15,772 nucleotides of DNA. Source: Candidatus Zixiibacteriota bacterium. Lineage in GTDB: Bacteria; Zixibacteria; MSB-5A5; GN15; FEB-12. Both the position numbers and the translations under genes were made by a program. Where the stretch lies: assembly GCA_030642845.1 (NCBI GenBank), contig DAOWMZ010000007.1, positions 1 through 15,772 on the forward strand. Reading direction: 5' to 3'. Of this stretch, positions 1 to 7,141 are shown piece by piece; the first letter of the stretch is position 1; every line of letters begins with the position of its first letter. The notes under the pieces are model-generated. The model saw only the letters and a list, made by a program, of their open reading frames with translations. It did no database searches and had not been told where the DNA came from.

Positions 1-1286
1 ATGATGAGTTAGAAATTTCTCATACTCTTAATAATATGGGCAATATATACTGGATTGCAAGTGATCTAAATAAGGCTCTACAAAATTATCGCAAGGCACT
101 GAAAATCCAAAGACGTCTCGTTATTGTTGAAGACATAGCCTCGACTCTTAGTAACATAGCTTCAATCTACGCCCTTAAAGGGGATTTCAAAAGGGGTATT
201 AGAATACTTAATCTCTCTCTTAAACTCAAAAAAGAAATTGGGAACAAAGTTGAGATCGCTCGCACCCTTAATAATCTTGGTTATTGTTTTCATAGCAGTG
301 GAGATCACTATAAGGCAGTAAACAGCCTAACTGAATCACTCGAATTAAACCGACAAGTTGGAAACAAAAAGGAAATTTTATATAATCTTGAAAATCTTAC
401 CACTTTAATGATAACCGCTGGGCAACTAAAAGAATCTTTAAGTTATCTCAAAGAGGGTATTTTAATCTCTGATCAGGTGGGTGATAAAAACCATTTTGGA
501 ATATTCCAGTTGAATATGGCTACTGTCCTTCGACGCATGGGACAATTCGGACAGGCAGAAAAGTGTTTAGCAACAGTTAAAGAAATAATTGACAGTTCTG
601 ATAACAAAAACCTTAAAATAATTCTTATGAATGCACGCGCTTCTATTCGTTTAGCTATAGGTGATAATATAAATGCAGAAAATATCATTATTGAAGCAAT
701 ATCTCTTGCAGAAGAAATTAATAATCGTCCGGAAAAATTGAACTCACTTTTGATTTTAACAAAAATTAATAATACGCCCGAAATTATTAAACAGGCACTC
801 TCGTTAACAGATGAGTTGTCTCTGAATCGTGAAAAGATCTTAATCAAAAACAATATGCTCAGCAACAATTTAAATTCCAAGGCTAATGTTGAGACCCAAA
901 ATATTGTTGAAGAGATTGAGAGAGACTTGCACAGCATGATGGAAGATGTTGAAATTGCTGAAATTCAGATAAACCTTGCTGAGTATTATTTTCAAAATAA
1001 TAAACATGACAAAGCTTTTGATTATGCAAATAAGGCTTCGCAAAAAGCTATTCTCTCAAATTTAATTCCTGAAATGATAAGGGCTAATATCCTATTAGGT
1101 AAAATCCAATTAACTAAAGGGGAATATGAAGCCTGTTTTGATTGTTACAAAAAAGGGATGAAGCTTACTCAGCAAATTTCATCCGGCTTGCTTACCGATG
1201 AAGATAAAATAATATTCCAGAACCATGAGATTATTCGTTCTCTACTTTCCGAGATTAACAAATTTAAAATGCAGACAGTCACTTAG
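1..1286 (+). CDS. TPR-repeat protein, 5' end outside window
   Basis: The reading frame is open to the left edge. Codons from position 3 (D-E-L-E-I-S-H-T-L-N-N) already fit a TPR helix, so the ATG at 36 is internal and the real start lies upstream. About 427 residues are visible. Repeats have the roughly 40-residue period of the TPR_12/MalT-like class, with the recurring pattern TLNNxGxxY..GD..KA....AL.L....GNK.EI. At least three clean copies cover the first 130 residues, then more diverged ones, with a final pair near the C-terminus (AEYYFQNNKHDKAFDYA and LGKIQLTKGEYEACFDCY). There is no signal peptide or catalytic domain in the visible part. Such arrays are often the C-terminal scaffold of protein kinases, cyclases or AAA regulators; which one applies here cannot be told. 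It is AT-rich and convergent with the peptide gene at 1350-1442. Confidence 0.85.
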   Translation, partial: DELEISHTLNNMGNIYWIASDLNKALQNYRKALKIQRRLVIVEDIASTLSNIASIYALKGDFKRGIRILNLSLKLKKEIGNKVEIARTLNNLGYCFHSSGDHYKAVNSLTESLELNRQVGNKKEILYNLENLTTLMITAGQLKESLSYLKEGILISDQVGDKNHFGIFQLNMATVLRRMGQFGQAEKCLATVKEIIDSSDNKNLKIILMNARASIRLAIGDNINAENIIIEAISLAEEINNRPEKLNSLLILTKINNTPEIIKQALSLTDELSLNREKILIKNNMLSNNLNSKANVETQNIVEEIERDLHSMMEDVEIAEIQINLAEYYFQNNKHDKAFDYANKASQKAILSNLIPEMIRANILLGKIQLTKGEYEACFDCYKKGMKLTQQISSGLLTDEDKIIFQNHEIIRSLLSEINKFKMQTVT

Positions 1287-1298
1287 ATAATAAAAAAA

Positions 1299-1322
1299 GG
1301 CAGTCCGCCTAGGCGGACTGCC
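1299..1322 (-). terminator. Rho-independent terminator of the small peptide gene
   Basis: A perfect 24-nt palindrome (ggcagtccgcct/aggcggactgcc) gives a GC-rich stem of about 10-12 bp. Read on the minus strand it is followed by TTTTTTTATTA (1288-1298), the classic intrinsic terminator form. On the plus strand no T-run follows, so it mainly serves the minus-strand peptide gene ending at 1350. It also lies 12 bp past the stop of the convergent TPR gene. Confidence 0.85.
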
Positions 1323-1333
1323 CTAAGATCAGC

Positions 1334-1347
1334 TAGTCTAGAGACTA
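1334..1347 (-). other. Small stem-loop just after the peptide stop codon
   Basis: tagtctagagacta is a near-palindrome with a 5-bp stem and a TAGA loop. It lies between the peptide stop codon (1350-1352) and the main terminator. It could protect the 3' end of a very short mRNA or be chance. Confidence 0.3.
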
Positions 1348-1349
1348 AC

Positions 1350-1442
1350 TTACGGACCAATTTGGAACTGGCCACCCTGGCTCAGACCGATTGGTGCGAT
1401 ACGTGCCTCTAGGACTTCCAAAGAGAGCTCGTAATTAATCAT
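1350..1442 (-). CDS. Small peptide (30 aa), candidate substrate of the adjacent PqqD-M50-HlyD protein
   Basis: This ORF reads ATG to TAA on the minus strand and encodes 30 residues. It begins MINYELSLEVLEARIAP and ends in a Gly/Gln-rich tail, LSQGGQFQIGP. Three things argue that it is real. The Shine-Dalgarno AGGAGGTG sits 6 nt before the ATG. A strong intrinsic terminator follows 27 nt after the stop. It also lies directly downstream, on the same strand, of a protein with a PqqD-like N-terminus. PqqD-like (RRE) domains are known to bind leader peptides of ribosomally made, modified peptides. The amphipathic N-terminal half (YELSLEVLEARI) could be a leader helix and the tail a core. There is no Cys, Ser-rich core or GG cleavage site of bacteriocin type, and no radical SAM or cyclase gene nearby, so the product could be a simple processed signal peptide. 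Function is inferred. Confidence 0.72.
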   Translation of the reverse strand: MINYELSLEVLEARIAPIGLSQGGQFQIGP

Positions 1443-1448
1443 AGGTAA

Positions 1449-1456
1449 CACCTCCT
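1449..1456 (-). promoter_or_regulatory. Very strong ribosome binding site of the small peptide
   Basis: cacctcct on the plus strand is AGGAGGTG on the minus strand, a full match to the 16S anti-Shine-Dalgarno, 6 nt from the ATG at 1442. It is among the strongest ribosome binding sites in the window and is the main evidence that the 30-codon ORF is translated. The upstream protease gene has no visible Shine-Dalgarno, so the peptide is probably made in large excess. Confidence 0.8.
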
Positions 1457-1471
1457 AATTAAGACACATAC

Positions 1472-1508
1472 ATATACTCTCAAACTTTAAAAGAGAGTAT
1501 ATTTTTTT
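1472..1508. terminator. Hairpin with plus-strand T-run: plus-strand terminator and/or peptide mRNA leader stem
   Basis: atatactctc (1472-1481) and gagagtatat (1493-1502) form a perfect 10-bp stem with an 11-nt loop. On the plus strand it is followed by a T7 run (1502-1508), so it could stop transcription that passes 1286 before it runs antisense into the protease gene. On the minus strand the same stem lies about 15 nt upstream of the peptide Shine-Dalgarno, where it would be a 5' stabilising stem-loop. Confidence 0.5.
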
Positions 1509-1524
1509 CAACATTGTTATTTTC

Positions 1525-1563
1525 AATATAATTATAAACGTAAGAATACCAAGAAGTATTCAA
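1525..1563 (-). promoter_or_regulatory. Possible promoter of the small peptide with an embedded inverted repeat
   Basis: On the minus strand TTGGTA (1552-1547) and TATATT (1530-1525) are 16 nt apart. A TATAAT (1536-1531) also occurs, but its best -35, TTGAAT (1563-1558), is 21 nt away. The inverted repeat gaatac-N6-gtattc (1544-1561) overlaps the -35 area and could be an operator. The rest of 1509-1637 is AT-rich without an ORF. It holds one more stem, gcggaaattatttccgc (1609-1625), just after the protease stop, which lacks a T-run. Confidence 0.35.
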
Positions 1564-1637
1564 AGAATATGAAAATAATTTAAAATAATTTAGGAATACG
1601 AACAGAATGCGGAAATTATTTCCGCGTTGGAACTATT

Positions 1638-3950
1638 TTACCACCACGACCAGAACTCGACACGGATAAATGACATCATTTTCCTTAATGTCATTTTATA
1701 TAATGAAGAATCCCCGATCTCAATTTTGGCATAACCGGTCATCCCTTTCTGGAGCAAATTGTCTTCATTTTCCACAATTACCGAAATCGGGAAATATGCC
1801 TGGTTATTATAAATGTTAGCAGAGAGTGGTATATGAGCCACATAGCCTTTAAAAGTATGATCAGGATAAGACCGAAGTTTTAATATTACAGGCTGGTTAA
1901 GCTCAATCAATTTAATATTGAAATCAGGAACCGGAACAAGTATTTCAATCTGGCGTGAATCCATGATCGAAAGAAAACCTTCACTGTTGCTATCATGAAC
2001 TTTTATAATCCCACTAATAGGAGCGTTGACAGATTGAGCTTCTTTTTGCTTTTCAAGAAAATCAACTTTTGCTTTCTGCTTGTTTATCTCAGCTCTGATG
2101 ACCGCTTCTTCCTCAGGTTTGGGAGGGGATTTTAATAAATTGAGTCGTGCAGTTTTATTGGCTACTTCAGCTTCAGCAATTTTAACTTCGGATTGAATTC
2201 TATCATATTCCTCCTTTGAAGTTAGATTCTTTTGGAACAACTCCTGAACACGAGTCAGATCTTTTTTAAGTTTAACCAGATTAAATTCAGCCGCTTCAAC
2301 CTGGGCATCGGCTTCGTTGATCTCTTCCGGTTTGGGAGGTGATTTAAGGAGAGCTAATTGTCCCTCAAATTTATCTAACTCAGCAATATTGGCGATTATC
2401 TCTTTGGTCACCTGATTGGATATCAAAATGGCAAGAGTATCATCAATGTCAACCCTCTGACCATCTTTGACAAAAGGAATTAACTGCAGTGAAGCCATTT
2501 CATTGGAGGTCATCTGAAGATAATTGGTTTTGTTTCCCGGGTCTGCTCCACGTCGAGTAATCTTACTTTCCAACAATCCGAACTCGTTCAGAAGTAGAGT
2601 AAATTCTGTAATCGGACGAACATCAACCTCGCCTGATACACGATGCGGTAAAGGTACGGCAAAAAAACCGATAGCAAAACTGCCAAGGGCAATTAGATAA
2701 ATTATAATCTTAGAAGGTTTTTTCATCTCCGTCCTCTTATATTTAAAATGCTTAATCAATCCCTTTAATAATTCAAAAATACCAGATCTTAAAGCATAAA
2801 TAATAACTACCGTAAATATAAGTAAGCCCCATCCGCCAGTCTTGGCAAGTAAGAACTTTGCTGCAATTACAAACAGGTAAACCAGCAAAAACAGTGAATA
2901 TGCTAAAGCAAAGAGAGAGTAATAAAGATATATTCTGCGTTTTCTTTCTGGAATTTCAATTTTATCAATGGGCCAGCCCAGAATGTTTCTCTTGAAAACA
3001 GACCCTAAGTAATCAAATGCTTTCTTTCGCAAATTGGGAATATCAACCCAATCCGAAAGTAGATAATAGCCGTCGAGTTTTATCAGGGGATTAAAATTAA
3101 AGAGCATTGTCACCCAGCAAACAACTACAATAACCCGGGCAACTTCGTTTATAAAAATACCGGGCACAGTAACTCGCCATAGAAATACTGCCAGGGCAAA
3201 TAATAATAATTGCATAACCGGTCCAGCAAATGTAACTGCCAGACGATGAGATTTCTTTTTGAATAACCAGGCATCGGAAAGATCAGAGTAAAAGCATGGC
3301 TGGAAATATAATAACAGGAATCCAATCTCTCGCACCTCTCCCCCATAGTACCGGCAGACTACAGCATGAGCAAATTCATGAAAGCTGATAATTATAAAAA
3401 GAGAGATTACTATTACAAGTATTGAGCTGATACTGTAAAGATCTCCTAAATCGATATAGAAATATTGAGAATTAGCAGCCATCACCAAAAATCCAAGAAA
3501 GATTAACAGCATTGTAACGCCAAACCAGAATTTACTATGAAACGGACTATACAGCGATGTCAACCAGTCCAGGAATCGACCCGGATTAAAACCTTTCAGC
3601 TTGATAAATAAAAGTTTGGAGAAAAAGGTCTTTCCACGAGCAGCATTGTAGCTGGCCCGGGAAGTTGCTTGTTCAGCCCGGCCATCATCCAGGAAAAATA
3701 ACTTCTCAAGCAGAGTTACAAATTTTTTTACCGCTTCTGCATCAATATTAAGATTAAACTTTTCTCGAAATCTATTCGCAACTTCTTCATAGGGGGTCTT
3801 TCCGTCAAGCTGCCTGATTAGCCAGTACTCCGGTTCACGAAGTCGAAAGTAGCTTCCCGTTATCGGATCTTTTATATTACAGACGGTCACACCGTCAATT
3901 TCTGCAGTAGAGGCAACTAAGTCACTTCTAAGCTTGGCATAATCAGACAT
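1638..3950 (-). CDS. PqqD-like domain / M50 membrane metalloprotease / HlyD-like adaptor fusion
   Basis: The protein has 770 residues. Residues 1-90 resemble PqqD-like (RRE) domains (fxLxxpeywLirqLDGktpyeeVa). Residues 140-390 hold several membrane segments and the M50 site-2-protease core: zinc motif HEFAH at 191-195 and the partner motif NPLIKLDG at 287-294, whose Asp293 is the expected third ligand. Residues 413-432 are a further membrane span. Then come an HlyD/membrane-fusion arm with a lipoyl half-motif (FVKDGQRVDIDDTL, 493-506), a coiled-coil hairpin at about 515-637, the second lipoyl half (VNAPISGIIKV, 641-651) and a beta-barrel. SPPKPEE occurs at 537 and 608, flanking the two arms of the hairpin. 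The known relatives are M50 peptide maturases/exporters annotated 'putative peptide zinc metalloprotease'. I infer that it binds, cuts and hands out a small peptide, most likely the one encoded at 1350-1442. The ATG at 3950 has no Shine-Dalgarno. All three catalytic ligands are present. Confidence 0.88.
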   Translation of the reverse strand: MSDYAKLRSDLVASTAEIDGVTVCNIKDPITGSYFRLREPEYWLIRQLDGKTPYEEVANRFREKFNLNIDAEAVKKFVTLLEKLFFLDDGRAEQATSRASYNAARGKTFFSKLLFIKLKGFNPGRFLDWLTSLYSPFHSKFWFGVTMLLIFLGFLVMAANSQYFYIDLGDLYSISSILVIVISLFIIISFHEFAHAVVCRYYGGEVREIGFLLLYFQPCFYSDLSDAWLFKKKSHRLAVTFAGPVMQLLLFALAVFLWRVTVPGIFINEVARVIVVVCWVTMLFNFNPLIKLDGYYLLSDWVDIPNLRKKAFDYLGSVFKRNILGWPIDKIEIPERKRRIYLYYSLFALAYSLFLLVYLFVIAAKFLLAKTGGWGLLIFTVVIIYALRSGIFELLKGLIKHFKYKRTEMKKPSKIIIYLIALGSFAIGFFAVPLPHRVSGEVDVRPITEFTLLLNEFGLLESKITRRGADPGNKTNYLQMTSNEMASLQLIPFVKDGQRVDIDDTLAILISNQVTKEIIANIAELDKFEGQLALLKSPPKPEEINEADAQVEAAEFNLVKLKKDLTRVQELFQKNLTSKEEYDRIQSEVKIAEAEVANKTARLNLLKSPPKPEEEAVIRAEINKQKAKVDFLEKQKEAQSVNAPISGIIKVHDSNSEGFLSIMDSRQIEILVPVPDFNIKLIELNQPVILKLRSYPDHTFKGYVAHIPLSANIYNNQAYFPISVIVENEDNLLQKGMTGYAKIEIGDSSLYKMTLRKMMSFIRVEFWSWW

Positions 3951-4038
3951 AATTAAATTTATACAAGAGCTATTACAAGTGCAAGGTTGTTTATCCTATC
4001 CAAATTGAGGGATAAGGATATTTTTAAAAAATAGCGAT

Positions 4039-5790
4039 TTATCGCCTGAGAGTATCGATAAGCTGTTTGTTGTAATAATCGATCAAGTCTTCCCGACGAA
4101 GAACGCCTATTACTTTATCGTTGTCATATTTATTTATAACAGGAATCATTTTGAGATCTTTAATACCGAATAATTTAAAAGCTTGTTCAAGATCATCATC
4201 ATAATTTACAACTACAGTTTCTTCCTGAACCAGGTCTTTAGCAATTACCAAATTATCTAAAGAGTGCTGGCTTAATAATGATCTTAAATCCTGAAAAGAG
4301 ATCACCCCCTGTATAGAATCCTCTTTGTTGACAACGACGAAATAGGAATCACTGCCCTGTTCTACTCGCAATAATATTTCCTGCAAAGATGTTGAGAGCC
4401 GTATTTTTTCAAAAGTTTCATCCATAATCTCGGCTACCTTATGTGATCTAAGGACATTGACATCTTTACCACTCCTAATATCAATCCCTTTCCTTATCAG
4501 CTTAACGGTATAAATAGAGTGAGGGAATAATTTTCGGGCAAATAATGCAGAGAATACAACAGTTACCATTAAGGGCAAAATAATTCTATAATCTGAGGTC
4601 ATTTCAAATATAATTAAAAGGGCTGTTATCGGAGCGTGGGTTGTAGCCGCAACCATCCCGGCCATCCCCACCAGAGCGTATGCACCCGGAGTAGCAGTGA
4701 CATCCGGAAAGATAGTATGGACCAATATTCCAAAAGCCCCACCGGCAACCGCTCCCATAAAAAGAGCTGGAGCAAAAATACCTCCGGAATTTCCGGAACC
4801 TAAGGTTAATGATGTCGCTGCTATTTTCATAACAATTAAAATCAATAAGAGTGTTAATCCTAATTGCCCCTCAAGAGTCAGTTTAATGGTCTCATAACCA
4901 TCAGCTAAAACCTGAGGATAAAACATTGCAATACACCCGAGAAGCAATCCGCCCAGAGCCGGTTTTAACATCGGGGACATTTTTAATTTGTCGAATAAAT
5001 CTTCAAAAAGACTTAGTATTCGAGTAAAACCGACACCGGCCCAGCCAAGAGACAGACCCATAATCATGTATAGAGGCATTTCCCAGGCAGAAACCAGAGA
5101 ATATTCGGGTATGCTAAATGCAGGATGATCACCCAAAATTGAACGGCTCACCACTGACGCAACAACCGAGGATAAAATAACCGGGGAGAAAGTAGTAATG
5201 GCAAAATCACCCAGAATAATTTCCAGAGAGAATATAACTCCTGCAATAGGTGCGTTAAAGATTGAAGAAATACCTGCGGCAGCTCCGCACCCAACCAGGA
5301 TTTTCACCCTGTCACCGGACATTCTGAACATTTGTCCGAGAGTTGATCCAATCGCAGAACCTATTTGAACAATCGGACCTTCACGTCCAGCCGACCCGCC
5401 TGATCCGATACAGATAGCTGAGGCGATAGTTTTAGCCACAGCTACTCGCGGCCTGATGATTCCGCCTAAACGAGCAACAGCGTTCATCACTTCCGGGACT
5501 CCATGCCCTTTGGCTTCTTTAGCAAATTTATAGACAATCGGTCCAACCAATAATCCCCCGACCATGGGAATTACTGGAAGCCACCATTTAATACCTAAAT
5601 CGGGAAGCTGGGCAGCAAGGACTTGATCAGAAAGTCCAAAGAACAGACCATTAAAAAATTCTAAAAGTTTTATAAAACCTACCGCTCCCAAAGAAGTCGC
5701 TAAACCAACAATAATCGACATCAGAATCAGGACATTTGTTTCCGACGGTTGTATTTTTTTAAATATTTTGTCAATAACAGGTAGTTGCAT
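4039..5790 (-). CDS. ClC-family chloride channel/antiporter with C-terminal CBS pair
   Basis: The protein has 583 residues. Residues 20-425 form the ClC membrane domain: GHGVPE (95-100, selectivity motif 1), GREGP (135-139, with gating glutamate E137), GGIFAP (336-341, motif 3) and a Tyr at 427 in HSIYTV, matching the anion-coordinating Tyr445 of E. coli ClC. Residues 450-583 are two CBS domains, which usually bind adenine nucleotides and regulate transport. By eye, SLEIIL (188-193) aligns with the 'FIIEEM' stretch of E. coli ClC, which puts Ile191 where the internal proton glutamate E203 would be. That hints at a channel or altered coupling rather than a 2:1 antiporter. Motif 1 has His in place of the usual Ser, which I believe is common in CBS-bearing bacterial ClCs. 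It lies 88 bp upstream of the M50 fusion gene on the same strand. Co-transcription is possible, but a functional link is not evident. Confidence 0.93.
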   Translation of the reverse strand: MQLPVIDKIFKKIQPSETNVLILMSIIVGLATSLGAVGFIKLLEFFNGLFFGLSDQVLAAQLPDLGIKWWLPVIPMVGGLLVGPIVYKFAKEAKGHGVPEVMNAVARLGGIIRPRVAVAKTIASAICIGSGGSAGREGPIVQIGSAIGSTLGQMFRMSGDRVKILVGCGAAAGISSIFNAPIAGVIFSLEIILGDFAITTFSPVILSSVVASVVSRSILGDHPAFSIPEYSLVSAWEMPLYMIMGLSLGWAGVGFTRILSLFEDLFDKLKMSPMLKPALGGLLLGCIAMFYPQVLADGYETIKLTLEGQLGLTLLLILIVMKIAATSLTLGSGNSGGIFAPALFMGAVAGGAFGILVHTIFPDVTATPGAYALVGMAGMVAATTHAPITALLIIFEMTSDYRIILPLMVTVVFSALFARKLFPHSIYTVKLIRKGIDIRSGKDVNVLRSHKVAEIMDETFEKIRLSTSLQEILLRVEQGSDSYFVVVNKEDSIQGVISFQDLRSLLSQHSLDNLVIAKDLVQEETVVVNYDDDLEQAFKLFGIKDLKMIPVINKYDNDKVIGVLRREDLIDYYNKQLIDTLRR

Positions 5791-5880
5791 AGTATGCCGA
5801 ATCTATCGTTTTTTTACATTATTGCAAGAAGTAAATATGCAATTCAGATATTAGCCATAAAAATGAAAGAGCAATTTGTC

Positions 5881-5922
5881 TTGACTTCACCCCTTATTTA
5901 TATATTTTCATAGTGAAAATAT
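5881..5922 (+). promoter_or_regulatory. Promoter with operator-like palindrome upstream of the FAD oxidoreductase
   Basis: TTGACT (5881-5886) and TATTTT (5903-5908), 16 nt apart, resemble a sigma70-type promoter. The -10 is embedded in a perfect inverted repeat, atattttca-tag-tgaaaatat (5902-5922), with 9-bp arms and a 3-nt centre. A dimeric regulator bound there would block the promoter. It lies 35 bp upstream of the start codon at 5958. The divergent ClC gene starts at 5790, so the 167-bp gap holds control sites for both genes. Confidence 0.5.
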
Positions 5923-5957
5923 TCACGAATTAGGCTTTTAATTATTGAGGTTCGTAT

Positions 5958-7106
5958 ATGCGTGGACAGGCTGATGCAGTCATCATTGGTGGTGGAATTA
6001 TCGGATTATCAGTTGCTTTTTATTTGGCTCGCGAAAAAATGGGCAATATTATTGTTGTAGAAAAAGAGCCGTTTCTTGGTTCAGGGGCTACATCTAAAGC
6101 AGCAGGTGGAATCCGAGCTCAGTTCTCAACTAAAGTCAACATAGAAATGTCTATGCTTTCCGAAAAATTATTTAGACAGTTTGAAGACGATACTAGCTCA
6201 AAAGCTCTTTTCGATCAAGTTGGTTATATGTTCCTGCTTCAAACAGATGAAGAAGTCACACAATTTACCAGAGATTATGAATTACAAAAGTCATTAGGCC
6301 TTAATGTTCAGATGCTAAAACCGGATGATGTTCCTCAATATGCCCCCCATGTAAGTCTGGATGGAATTCAATTTGCCACTTTCTGTCCAAATGATGGACT
6401 TGGTGACCCGCATGAGTTTTTATCAGGGTACGAACATGCCGCACGCAAGATGGGTGTGGAAATAGCTTTTGAAACTGAAGTTACCGGGATAGAAACTAAT
6501 AATGATGCTGTTAAATTATTAAAAACATCTCAGGGGAATATTGAAACTCCATTAGTCATAAACTGTACAGGTCCACAAACAAAGCTGATTGGACAAATGT
6601 ATGGAGTTAATATTCCGGTGGAGCCAATTAAACGGCAGATTGTAACTACCGGTGAATTGGATTTTGTTAAACCGTTCTTCCCGATGGTCGTGGATGTGAA
6701 ATCCGGCCTCTATTTTCATAAAGAATCAAAAGGGATGCTTTTAGGCTGGGCGGATAAATCCGTTGAACCTTCTTTTGATATTTCAATCGACCCGGATTAT
6801 ACCGACGCCATCCTTGAAAAAGCTTTAGATAGAATACCTCAATTGGAAGAAGCGGAAATTGCCAACCAGTGGGCCGGTCTATATGAAACCACTCCTGATC
6901 ATCATGCCATAATTGGCTGGGATTCCAAAATAAAAGGGATATTCCATTGCACAGGTTTTTCCGGACATGGATTTATGCAGGCTCCTGCCGCCGGATTAGT
7001 AACGTCGGAAATTATTGCAAGTAAAAAGCCATCGGTTGATATAACTCCCCTTTCACCAAAAAGATTCAGAGTTGGTGCTATAACCAATGAGAAAAATGTA
7101 ATTTAA
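5958..7106 (+). CDS. FAD-dependent amine/amino-acid oxidoreductase (DAO / sarcosine oxidase beta-like)
   Basis: The 382-residue protein is of normal length for the DAO fold. The dinucleotide motif GGGIIG is at 11-16, and the ribose-binding acid ends the second strand at E35 (IIVVEKE). The family signature GSGATSKAAGGIRAQF follows at 41-56, VINCTGPQT at 200-208, and the C-terminal FAD/substrate motif GFSGHGFMQAP at 333-343. This pattern fits the beta subunits of sarcosine oxidase, dye-linked proline dehydrogenase and glycine-oxidase-like enzymes, which oxidise a secondary or primary amine of a small amino acid. The substrate cannot be fixed from sequence. No partner subunit is adjacent. GAGG lies 7 nt before the ATG. 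The next gene starts 35 nt downstream with no terminator between, so the two are probably co-transcribed. Confidence 0.85.
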   Translation: MRGQADAVIIGGGIIGLSVAFYLAREKMGNIIVVEKEPFLGSGATSKAAGGIRAQFSTKVNIEMSMLSEKLFRQFEDDTSSKALFDQVGYMFLLQTDEEVTQFTRDYELQKSLGLNVQMLKPDDVPQYAPHVSLDGIQFATFCPNDGLGDPHEFLSGYEHAARKMGVEIAFETEVTGIETNNDAVKLLKTSQGNIETPLVINCTGPQTKLIGQMYGVNIPVEPIKRQIVTTGELDFVKPFFPMVVDVKSGLYFHKESKGMLLGWADKSVEPSFDISIDPDYTDAILEKALDRIPQLEEAEIANQWAGLYETTPDHHAIIGWDSKIKGIFHCTGFSGHGFMQAPAAGLVTSEIIASKKPSVDITPLSPKRFRVGAITNEKNVI

Positions 7107-7141
7107 AAGTCTGTTTTTTTATATAAAAGGAGAGAGGTAAC

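Noticed and set aside
36..38. ATG at 36 as the start of the TPR protein
   Set aside because: The same frame is open back to the window edge and already encodes TPR-like residues, so the start lies outside the window.
473..937. 154-codon minus-strand ORF inside the TPR gene
   Set aside because: It is an antisense shadow of the TPR repeats with no ribosome binding site or domain.
1453..1512. A 19-codon minus-strand ORF (MLKKIYSLLK...) whose stop codon overlaps the Shine-Dalgarno of the small peptide
   Set aside because: It could be a coupling leader peptide, but it has no Shine-Dalgarno of its own and runs through the hairpin. I judge it to be chance.
1609..1625. gcggaaattatttccgc as terminator of the M50 fusion gene
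   Set aside because: It has a 7-bp stem but no T-run on the minus strand, so it is not supported as an intrinsic terminator.
3992..4020. Inverted repeat tatcctatcc/ggataaggata between the ClC and M50 genes
   Set aside because: It has a bulge and no T-run in the direction of the flanking genes, so no role can be assigned.
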